Source: Pratylenchus scribneri (lineage: Eukaryota > Nematoda > Chromadorea > Rhabditida > Pratylenchidae). From it: DNA of 64,000 bases. This document shows positions 33,482 through 42,812 of the stretch, piece by piece. The stretch's first letter is position 1. Each line of letters opens with the position of its first letter. The position numbers and the translations under genes are program-made. The stretch lies in contig JAQSEB010000194.1 of NCBI GenBank assembly GCA_030063045.1, positions 164,917-228,916 of the forward strand. The letters are read 5' to 3'. The notes below the pieces were generated by a model, which was not told the DNA's origin, made no database searches, and saw only the letters and a program-made list of their open reading frames with translations.

Positions 33482-33645
33482 GGGGGAAGCGCGAACGCTA
33501 TCCCCCGCACTCAAAAATTTAGCTGTGGGCCTATCCCAGTTCGGGACCGCCCTGCGGGTCAACCCCACTCGAAAGTGCAATGAGGGAGTCTCGCCACAGG
33601 TGTCCTGCCTTCTTGATCGCAGGAACACCCCAGCCAGGTAAGTTT
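33482..33645 (-). ncRNA. U1 spliceosomal snRNA gene, copy 1 (164 nt)
   Basis: The minus strand starts AAACTTACCTGG (5' splice-site recognition). It has the stem-loop I sequence GATCAAGAAGG (U1-70K site), the stem-loop II loop CATTGCAC (U1A site), an Sm site AAATTTTTGAG, and the 3' stem-loop GATAGCGTTCGCGCTTCCCCC. The length of 164 nt is that of nematode U1. It is identical in sequence over most of its length to copy 2 at 41010-41173. An open frame across it is spurious. Confidence 0.96.
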
Positions 33646-33929
33646 ATGAATGGGCGAATTGCCGTCTTTTCTTCTCTTTTTCTGGGAAAAATAGGGAAGG
33701 ATTGATTTTAGCAAGTTGGGCAGCAAAATGCGGGTGGAGGGAACAATTTATGGAATAGTGCATTGAATTGAGCAGAAAAAGGATGGAAAACGATGAAAGA
33801 AAAGCTAGGTGTTGTGTGTTAGAGAAAAAAAAAGATGGGATGGAAGAAGCGGAAGCTTTTATGGATGAAGGGAGAAGGGAAGCGACTTGGGGGAAGGATG
33901 CTTGAGGTAAGAGTTAGACTAGAGAGAAG

Positions 33930-34090
33930 TGAAAAAGGAATGTGGAGGCAGTGTGCTGTGATATGTGGAGCATTTGGCTTTTTATTTGGTCGGGAAGAGT
34001 GCGGAAATTGGGGCCTTTTTGTGCCCTTCCAACGCATCTGCAATTTACCCCCATTCATCCATTAAATTCCCTCTTTTCCCTTTTATTTTC
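33930..34090 (+). promoter_or_regulatory. Shared SL RNA promoter block (upstream of SL2 copy 1)
   Basis: This block (GGAGGCAGTG ... GAAATTGGGGCCTTTTTGTG, CTTCCAACGCATCTGCAAT, CCCCCATTCATCC) recurs upstream of every SL1 and SL2 gene here: 24674-24880, 34957-35150, 35560-35735, 36494-36690, 41490-41650 and 56505-56690. Its constant place just before unrelated leader exons marks it as promoter. The part 45-65 bp before the RNA start is the best candidate for the snRNA-type proximal element. Confidence 0.8.
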
Positions 34091-34200
34091 GGTTTTAACC
34101 CAGTACAATAAGGTATCTGGCGTTCCTGACCGGGGAAACCTGTGTCCAAGGACGGAAACTTAACTTTTTGGAATCTGCCTCTGGGGATATCCGGAGGCTT
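34091..34200 (+). ncRNA. SL2-type spliced-leader RNA gene, copy 1
   Basis: It begins GGTTTTAACCCAGTACAATA-AG and then GTA, matching the SL2 leader consensus (GGTTTTAACCCAGT...AAG) with a species-specific 3' half. It is followed by an Sm-like site (AACTTTTTGGAA) and a terminal stem-loop (TGCCTCTGGGGATATCCGGAGGC). About 110 nt. SL2 is used for downstream genes of operons in Rhabditida. It has the same promoter block as the SL1 genes, and lies 446 bp from U1 copy 1, which is divergent. Confidence 0.93.
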
Positions 34201-34853
34201 AAAAGTAATGATAATTTTAAAGGAAAATAATACTTAAAATACAAGGAAACAAAATAATTAATTAATAATTACTAAATCTTAAATTGTTAATTGAATTAGA
34301 AAAATTAATAATATTTTATATTTATATGTAATTTAATGATAATAAATAATATTTTATATTTATATGTAATTTAATGATAATAAATAATATTTTATATTTA
34401 TATGTAATTTAATGATAATAAATACTAAGTTTTAATTACTATCATTTGAGGTCATATGTTTGTTTAATAAATCAAATTCCAGAGTAATAATTATAAATTC
34501 TTTCCATAATCGTTCTTTCTTTTTATTAAATTCATTTATTCATAATCAGGCAAAAATGAATTTGATGGTTATTTTCAAAATTGTCTTCCCTATTTCCATT
34601 GAAAATAATTCAATTTCCATTCCGATAAAACTAATTATAATCTCTAGGCAATTTCGCGAAATCAAAGCTAAGATTAAAGTCGGTAACAGAAGATAAATTG
34701 ATGTGAATTTTTGTAATTATTTGTGAATATTAAATATAAATATGCCAACAATCTTAATTAGATTTGTAAAAATGAATCAATTTTTTATTTCGAGAGAATA
34801 ATTTTTTATAATAATTAAAAATGAAAAAATAGTGCAATTAATTTTTTATTTTT
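34201..34853. repeat. AT-rich spacer with 3-copy ~40-bp tandem repeat
   Basis: 34300-34425 holds three units of AATAATATTTTATATTTATA plus TGTAATTTAATGATAATA. The whole spacer is repeated at 55367-55988 (two units there) and, inverted, at 35842-36390. No gene. Confidence 0.85.
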
Positions 34854-34956
34854 AAGCACCACCCATTTAAGGGCAATGCAATTCCAAAATTTATTCCAAA
34901 CCACTCGGCGAAGAGGGTAGGAAGCATCAACTACCTCAAACTTGGGTAATTAAACC
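34854..34956 (-). ncRNA. SL1 spliced-leader RNA gene, copy b
   Basis: Exact SL1 exon, GTA donor, Sm site AAATTTTGGAA. The terminal stem GCATTGCCC/GGGTGGTGC has loop TTAAAT in place of the longer stem of copy a. About 103 nt. Promoter block to its right at 34957-35150. Confidence 0.93.
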
Positions 34957-35156
34957 GAATATAAAGGGAAAAAGAGGGAATTTAATGGATGAATGGTGGC
35001 AAATTGCAGATGCGTTGGAAGGACACAAAAAGGCCTCAATTTCCGCACTCTTCCCGACCAAATAAAAAGACAAATACTCCATACATTCCAGCACACTGTA
35101 TTTCATTATCTTTTCACTTCTCTCAGTAAAATTTAACCTTATCCATCGTCAATATT

Positions 35157-35560
35157 CCCACCCACAATTCACCAAGGAAGCTGCCTTCCACCCACACCAC
35201 AAGCTTCCCCTTCACAGAATGGCCGCCATCATTCCTTTTTCCTTCATTTCATTTTGCTCTCTTGCCTAATAATCCTTAGCAATGTTTCATTTTCCCTCCA
35301 AAATATCCAAAAAGCTATAGTTTTCTGACGCTGTCCTATCGATTTTAAAGCAGAGGTTGCCTTCAAAATAAAAGTGTCAGTCAGCAGAGTACCCAACTCT
35401 ATTCCGACTATCCTCGTCTGCAGATGAAATAAAGAGTTAGAGAAAAAGATATGAGGGAAGAATGAAAGGATGGCGGCCATTCTCTGAGTAGAAGGAAAGA
35501 AAAGCGACTTGTGGGACGCAGATTGCTTGGGGGAATATTGACGATGGATAAGGCTAAATT
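35157..35560. other. Spacer between SL1 copies b and c promoters
   Basis: Imperfect large inverted repeat around the AGGCAAC/CTTTTATTTTGAAGGC centre: GCCGCCAT...AAGCGACTTG/CAAGC words mirror left and right of ~35360. It joins the two divergently placed SL1 promoters head to head. No gene. Confidence 0.5.
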
Positions 35561-35735
35561 TGTAGTGTGAGAAGTGAAAAGGGAATATGGAGGCAGTGCG
35601 GTGGAATATGTGGAGCATTCGGCTGTTTATTTGGTTGGGTAGAGTGCGGAAATTGGGGCCTTTTTGTGCCCTTCCAACGCATCTGCAATTTGCCCCCATT
35701 CATCCATCAAATTCCCTCTTTTCCCTTCTATCTTC

Positions 35736-35841
35736 GGTTTAATTACCCAAGTTTGAGGTAGTTATTGTTTCCTTCCCTCTTCCCCGAGTGGTTTGGAATA
35801 AATTTTGGAATTGCATTGCCCAACATTGTTGGGTGATGCTT
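35736..35841 (+). ncRNA. SL1 spliced-leader RNA gene, copy c
   Basis: Exact SL1 exon followed by GTAGTTATTG, Sm site AAATTTTGGAA and terminal stem GCATTGCCCAACA/TGTTGGGTGATGC. Only SL1 copy on the + strand. It and copy b are divergent across a shared inverted spacer; copy d converges on it. Confidence 0.94.
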
Positions 35842-36390
35842 AAAAATAAAAAAATTAAATTGGAAAATTTCTTCACTTTTATTATAAAAATTTTCTCTCG
35901 AAATAAAAAAATTGATTCATTTTTTTAAATTTATTTAATTAAGATTGTTGGCATATTTATATTTAATAATTACAAAAATTCACATCAATTTATCTTCTGT
36001 TACCGACGACCAATTAGCTTTGATTTTCGTGGAATTGCCTAGAGATTAATTAGCTTTAATCGGAATGGAAATTGAATTTTCAATGGAAATAGGGCGGATA
36101 ATTTTGAAAATAGCCATTAAATTCATTTTTGCCTGACTATGATGAATAAATGAATTTAATAAAAAGAAAGAACAATAATGGAAAGAATTTAATTCGTATA
36201 ATGAATTATTAAATAAACATATGATCTCTAAATGATTTAGTTATTAAAACTTATTATCATTGTCATTAAATTACATATAAATATTATTAATTTTTCTAAT
36301 TCAATTAACAATTTAAGATTTAGTAATTAATTAATTATTTTATATTTGCCTGTATTTTAACAATAAATCTTATCCTATTAAATAAATTTT

Positions 36391-36493
36391 AAGCACTACC
36401 AATTTAAGGGCAATGCAATTCCAAAATTTATTCCAAACCACTCGGTGAAGAGGGTAGGAAACAATAACTACCTCAAACTTGGGTAATTAAACC
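36391..36493 (-). ncRNA. SL1 spliced-leader RNA gene, copy d
   Basis: Exact SL1 exon, GTA donor, Sm site. Terminal stem GCATTGCC/GGTAGTGC with complementary changes against copy b. About 103 nt, promoter block to the right. Confidence 0.92.
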
Positions 36494-36699
36494 GGAAACT
36501 AAAGGGAAAAGAGGGAATTTGATGGATGAATGGGGGCAAATTGCAGATGCGTTGGAAGGGCACAAAAAGGCCCCATTTTCCGCACTCCCAACCAAATAAA
36601 CAGACAAATGCTCCACATATTCCAGCACACTGCCTCCATATTCCCTTTTTATCTCTTCCTTAGGATTTGTCTAACTATGTTTCGTCCATCACTCTCCCT

Positions 36700-37434
36700 A
36701 AAATTCAATAGCTATGATCTGCCACTCCTAGGCAGAGTTTGCCTTCAAAGCAATTGTCAATCACAAGGGCCTATTATAATTGTCGCCATAAGCTATCGAT
36801 GACTTTGTATTTTGTAGAGCCATTCTCTTAGCTATTGGCTGTGCTCTCTCAAAAAACATCGCGGTGTCCATCGAATTCAGGCAGAGAAAGGACACTTAAT
36901 TATTTTATTGTTAGGGCGGTACTTTTCCGTTAAGAGCTTCCCACCCCAACCAAAAAAATATGAAAATCATATCCTAGGGGTAATTTAGGATAATAATTAT
37001 AAATTTGATATATTCTTTTGGTCATATCAAGCTACCTATATTGATAAGAGAATGCCCAACTTTTTATCCAAAAATGCCTAATTTCCAAACTTTATAGGGG
37101 GGGGGGGATCATAACGGAAGTTAGGGCTTTTAATTATCGGAGCATAAGGAAAAGAATGGAACGTAAAATATCATTAAAAATTTTTGGTCTTACTGAAAGG
37201 ATTATAGTTCAGTTTGAATTTCGGGTATAGTATAGAGAAAGATTTTTAGGTGTTTTCTGCATAATAAATTTTAATAAAATGATTTTATATCAAAATTAAA
37301 TTTTCAAAAAATCCAATCAATAAAATAGTCCATAATCAATAGAATAGGCATAAATTTAAAATGAAATATATATAATGTGTCATTTGCTGCTTATAATATA
37401 ATATTTCCAAATCTTCCAAACGCATAAAATTTGG
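36700..37434. other. Intergenic, no gene seen
   Basis: Upstream part of the SL1-d block (to about 36850, repeated at 56700-56850), then AT-rich sequence with a G-run at 37098. No supported exon. Confidence 0.5.
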
Positions 37435-40090
37435 TCACTCAATTTTGCCATCGCCACTGTGCCAAATATTTGAATAATTTCCTAATGTTTTTATGCACGG
37501 TTTTTGATGATGTTTCCTCAATTTCTTGGAAGTTTTGAATGATTTTCCACATTCCATGCAATACGGTTTCTCGCCAGTATGATCTCGTTTATGTTTATTT
37601 AGTGAAAAGGAATATTTGAATGATTTGCCACATTCATCGCAAATGAATGGCCTTTCGTCCGAGTGAGTCCGCAAATGCTCGTTCAATTTACTGAGATGCT
37701 TGAATATTTTGCCACATTCCGTGCATGGATATGGCCCCTTTTGAGTGTTCAAACACCTAAAAATTGGAATGGGGTATATGGCGATTTAAAAAATATTTTA
37801 ATATTTTTATTCCATAGTTTCTTCTTGGTTAAGTAAGTTTAGTTATCCGAATTTTTGAGTATTAGCCAATATCTTTCAATACTTGTTAAAAATGTTTTTC
37901 AAGAATTGGATTTATTCCTAATTTTATAAATACCATCTTTCAAATTATAACCTTTCATCAATGGCAGTGCATTTATGCTTTTTCAATGCGTTTGCCTGTT
38001 TGAACGATTGGCCACATTCCGCACAAATGTATGGCCTTTCACCAGTATGAATCCGTTTATGTACAATTAAATTACTGGACTGCCTGAATGTTTTGCCACA
38101 AACAACACATTGGTAGGGTTTCTCTCCTTTATGAATAAGTTCATGTCGTTTCAAATTGATTGATTGTGGAAATGTTTGGCCACATTCCGCGCAAACAAAT
38201 GGCCTTTCACCCGTGTGAGTGCGTTTATTTCTGGCCAATGTACTGGATTGCTTGAATGGTTTGCCGTAAACATCGCATTGGTAGGGTTTCTCTCCTTTAT
38301 GAATAAGTTCATGTCGTTTTAAATAGTCCGAACGTGCAAATGATTGGCCACATTCCACACAAACATATGGCATTTCCCCGGTATGAATCCGTATATGTCC
38401 AACCAAATGATTTGATTGCGCGAATGATCGGTCACAAATATCGCATCGATAGGGTTTCTCGTCAGTGTGAATAAGTGAATGTCTTTTCAAACAGTTTGAA
38501 CGTGCAAATGATTGGCCGCATTCCTTGCACACATATGGTCTTTCCCCGGTATGGATTGGCCAATGCACTTTCACATTATACAACCTTTTCGATTGATATT
38601 TGCATTCAGGCCAATTGCATTTTAGCTGTGCAAAAATTTAATATAATTTTAATTGAAAATGAATCATAAATTTTGCATACCATGTCTCCAATTTTTATGG
38701 GCGCACATTCGATTTGTCCGTCAATGTCGCCATTTTCCATAATTTCACTAAAAATTTTTTAAATTTATTTATTTCATTTCAATTGAAGCTTCATTTCTGT
38801 TAAACTCGAATTGTTTGAGCAACAAATAAATTTTTGATGAATATTAGCTTATACATATTTAAAAAATTTAGTACTATTTTATTAACCATTGTTGGATTAA
38901 TTAATTGATTAAAAAATGATTATCTGAGTGCGAAAAAAATTGGGTAGCCGTAAATAAAATGAAATCCCATTTTTTGTTGGATGAATTCCAAATCCAAATA
39001 TCCAAAAAAGAATTCTTCGTTTACCTTGTTCCACTCTCTTTTTGTCCATCCAAATTTATTTCAACAGCAGCAGAAGGAGTAGAAGGGGAACCACTTTCTT
39101 CCTCATCGTTCAATTCCCATTCAATTTTTCCCCTTCCTTCGACATCAACAACAAATTCTTCTAATTCATTTTGTTCATGGCCCTCTTCTTCTTCTTCTTC
39201 ATTGTTCAAATTCAGGGATGATGATGTTGTTTGCATTTGAAATTGGGAATTTACTTCCATTTCGGTATTTTCGAATTCTCGCTTGATAATGATGGTGGAA
39301 TTTTCCGTTGAATCATTGACCAAATTCTGCAAAGTATTACTATTATTTTTTTAAAAACATTTTGCATTTTTTCAAACATTTTCTTTTTGTTTTCTCAAAT
39401 ATTATAAAAAATTTAATAATATTTTCACCGTTATGGAATCGACATAGCATAATATTAGATTAATTTAGAAGGAATTTAGGGAATTAAAAAATAGCAGACG
39501 GAAAATTAAATCCAATTTTGCCTGTTTTCTACATTTTTATAATTCAAATTTGTCTATCTTTGTTGGGTTTCAAAATTCACAATTAAATTTGTCTCAATTA
39601 ATGATGTAATAATAGAAATTGAAAAAAATGTATATTCGGAATCTAACCTGCTGTTGTTTTCGTTGATCCAATTCACCCATCATCATCAATGTTTCGGCAA
39701 ATTCATTTTGTGCTGCCCCCTCAATTGGCAAATCATCAAAATTATTGCTGTTTTGTTGCTAAAAATCGATTAATGATCGATTTATTTTCACCAAAATCAA
39801 AAAACCGAATTTTCCATCATCGACTTTTGGCTTTGCTGCTTTTCCAATTCCAACTCTCGATTTTGTCCCTTCAACTTCTCCAAAACATCGTTCAGTGTGG
39901 CAATTTGCTGTTTGAATATTGCATCTTTTAGAGCCATTTCCTCTTTCAATTTTGCATTTTCTTTGCGCACTTCTGCCATTTCCTGCTGCAATCCGGCATA
40001 ATTCTGCTGTAATTTTCCATATTTTTCGCTTATTTCCGAGTAGTTATTGATAATAGTTTGGTGATCTGATGGTTCCGATTTCACTTGCAT
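37435..40090 (-). CDS. C2H2 zinc-finger protein, gene H (largest, opposite strand)
   Basis: Exons are 40090..39806, 39758..39648, 39326..39025, 38747..38681, 38625..37952 and 37756..37435 (586 aa). Coiled coil [11 protein letters not shown]; exon 2 [11 protein letters not shown]; acidic exon 3 with IIIKREFE; linker [12 protein letters not shown]; finger exon with the atypical first finger (CNWPECKY) and seven C2H2 units, the fourth damaged (CDVYGKPF, second Cys lost, and Asn for His). An extra sixth exon, unique in the cluster, adds three more fingers ([24 protein letters not shown]). It is the only cluster member on the minus strand. Confidence 0.85.
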
Positions 40091-41009
40091 TTTCTTAAAT
40101 TAATTTTTAAAAACTACAATTTCCATTTAAAATTATTGGCAAATTCATCGGTAGAGTTTCTTTGTGAATTTTGGCCCAAAAAATGAAACAACCAACAAAA
40201 CAATAAATTGAATCAATCCATTTTTTAGACCAAATATTAGGTATTAAAGCAATTGGACTGAAATGGGATGGGAATGATAAGAGGCATAGAAAGGGAGGCA
40301 GAGTAATAATAATAATGACTTGCTAGAGGGCGACTCAACTCAACACTGCCAATCAAAGTGCCCAGTTTATCAGTGATAGAGTGAAGCATTTATATTTTTC
40401 CAGGATTTCTATTTGTGCTGATTTTTGAAGAAATTTCTGATTTTGACTGATTTTTCATAAAAATGTTATTTCAGCAAATAATTCGATTAAAACTTTTTTA
40501 TAAAATTGGAATAAATTAAGACAAATTTCCTTTTCTGAATGAGAAATCAAATCAAATTAAATCAATTCCAATATACTTTTCGCAAAATTATTCTGTATTT
40601 TCTTCAACTATCATGTTCTTTTTTTATATTGCTGCATTTTTCTCGAACAATGCTCATTTTGGTCAGTTCCATCTTCCATTACCCAAACAATTCGAATGGC
40701 AATGGGATAATTTCAATTTAAAAAAAAAGAATTTAATTTTTACAAATTTTTAATATTTCAATTTAGCCAATACATCTATCATTTGATTTACTATTTTCTT
40801 CGCACTTTAAAATGGCATATATTAATGATTTAAATTTGACCTATTAAAAAATTTAAATATTTTAAGATACTTGTTCACCAAGGCCCTTTAAATATTGAAA
40901 AAATTGTGTAATTATTTTTCAAAAGTAATTTTTTAAAAATTTTTACGATTTTCATAATTTTGGAAACCATAAATTTAATTGACATTTGAATATGAAGAAG
41001 CAATTTTAA
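40091..41009. other. Intergenic / start of second small-RNA block
   Basis: No gene seen. From about 40525 the sequence is homologous to 32940-33480 (segmental duplication). Confidence 0.55.
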
Positions 41010-41173
41010 GGGGGAAGCGCGAACGCTATCCCCCGCACTCAAAAATTTAGCTGTGGGCCTATCCCAGTTCGGGACCGCCCTGCGGGTCAACCCCACTCGA
41101 AAGTGCAATGAGGGAGTCTCGCCACAGGTGTCCTGCCTTCTTGATCGCAGGAACACCCCAGCCAGGTAAGTTT
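41010..41173 (-). ncRNA. U1 spliceosomal snRNA gene, copy 2 (164 nt)
   Basis: Same sequence and signals as copy 1: AAACTTACCTGG start, GATCAAGAAGG and CATTGCAC loops, Sm site AAATTTTTGAG, 3' stem-loop. Part of the duplicated block with SL2 copy 2. Confidence 0.96.
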
Positions 41174-41650
41174 ATGAATGGGCGAATTGCCGTCTTTTCT
41201 TTTCATTTTATGGGTAAAATTGAGAAGGATTCATTTTAGCAAGTGGGGCAGCAAAATGCGGGTGGAGGGAAAAATTTATGAGGGAATAGTGCATTGAATT
41301 GAGCAGAAAAAGGATGGAAAACGATGAAAGAAGGGCGAAGAGTTGTGTGGTTAGAGAAAGATAAGAAATGATGGAAGAATTAATAATGAAATGTAGGCCA
41401 TTATGCATGAAGGAAGGGAAGCGACTGTGGGAAGGATGCTTGGCGGAATATAGATGGATTATATTAGACTTTTGAGAGAAGTGAAAAAGGGAATGTGGAC
41501 TGTGGAGGCCGTGTGTTAGAATGTGTGGAGCATTTGGCTGTTTATTTGGTCGGGAAGAATGCAGAAATTGGAGACTTTTTGTGCCCTTCCAATGCATCTG
41601 CAATTTGCCCCCATTCATCCATAAAATTCCCTCCTTTCCCTCCTGTTTTC

Positions 41651-41738
41651 GGTTTTAACCCAGTACTATAAGGTACTTGGCGTTCCTGACCGGGGAAACT
41701 TGTGTCCAAGGACAAAAACTTAACTTTTTGGAATCTGC
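41651..41738 (+). pseudogene. SL2-type RNA gene, copy 2, split by the BEL/Pao element
   Basis: The leader GGTTTTAACCCAGTACTATA-AG, GTA donor and Sm-like site AACTTTTTGGAA are present. The 3' stem-loop (CTGCCTCTGG ... CCGGAGGCTT) lies 13.6 kb away at 55341-55366. The insertion fell just after the Sm site and duplicated TCTGC (41734-41738 and 55340-55344). The RNA made from this copy would lack its terminal stem-loop. Confidence 0.93.
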
Positions 41739-42747
41739 TAAGCAAAATGTGTTGCGATTTCGCTACGATCGAACACTAATTTGCCCAGTGGAAAATTACC
41801 CAAATAAAGTTGCCAAATTTTATTTTAGTAAATTCCAATTGATTTGATTGATTGTTCACAAAATTTTATTTATATGAAAATCTCAAACTTGGGTAATTAA
41901 ACCGAAATGGAAATACAAAATCGCGATATTAATTTAGAAGGCATTCAACATTAAAGCAAAAATAGTGTGGACAATTATAAATTTATATAAAATCAGTAAA
42001 CCAAATTTCATCGTATTATCTACTAATTCACAAATTTACCATTTAAATAATTTTCTAATAATTGTTTGGATTGCCCTAATGGCGTTTGAAAAAGAGTTAA
42101 ATTCAAAATTATTAATAAGTAAAATTAAATTTGTGAATTAGTGATAAAGTGGTAAAATATATATTTTGATAAATTTCACCCTAAGGCAAATTCAATCTTT
42201 ATTAATTCACTCAAACGTCCGATAGACGTATTCCTTATTTACCCAAATCAACATTAATTTGCCTTAGGGGAAACGTAAAAGTGGTTAAAATTGAAATTAA
42301 AACATAAAAAGTAATAAATTTCCCAGCCAGCTCCCTTTTCCTCACAATTTTCTCATATTCGCCCGATAGGCAATTTTGCTCAAAATGGTGGAATGACTGT
42401 TCAATTTTTCTCCCCACTTTTTTTGCCCCCCTCAAGGTTAGAAAAATGGATGTTTTCTATTTGCGAGGGAAAATGTTGCCATTTTCCCTCTTCCAATCCC
42501 AAGGACAAAACTAATAAGGGGTGCTGATTGAATGGGATGGGGGCGGCTGGCTGGCTGGCGAGAAATTGTGTAAAAAAGGAAATGTGAACTTTGGTTGGAA
42601 GGGAAGTGGATGGGATTGATTGAATAAAAGAATTAAAATGAATAAAATTGAAATTAAATGGAAATTGAATGAATAAAAATATATTTAATTAAAATAAAAT
42701 CAAAAATATCAAAATTAAATTTTTATTTTGGAGTTTTGCTCCAAACA
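41739..42747 (-). repeat. 3' LTR of the BEL/Pao element
   Basis: Direct repeat of 54331-55339. It holds the SL1 exon at 41882-41903 (sense = minus) followed by an AATAAA signal, and two UAUCG-loop hairpins at 42215-42229 and 42361-42371. Confidence 0.96.
41882..41903 (-). promoter_or_regulatory. Exact SL1 exon inside the 3' LTR
   Basis: All 22 bases of the SL1 leader are present in element-sense orientation. Neither the SL RNA donor GTA nor the SL promoter block flanks them: the next bases are ATTTTCAT, with AATAAA about 11 bp on. This is what a reverse-transcribed, trans-spliced 5' end would leave. Confidence 0.93.
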
Positions 42748-42812
42748 CTCCCAATCGACTTTTTGTTGCATTCTTTTCCATTCCTCGCACCATTCATCAT
42801 TCTTTCAATCCA

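Noticed and set aside
33419..33628. 69-codon frame MFLRSRRQDT, repeated at 40875-41156
   Set aside because: It lies across U1 snRNA genes; conservation is that of the RNA.
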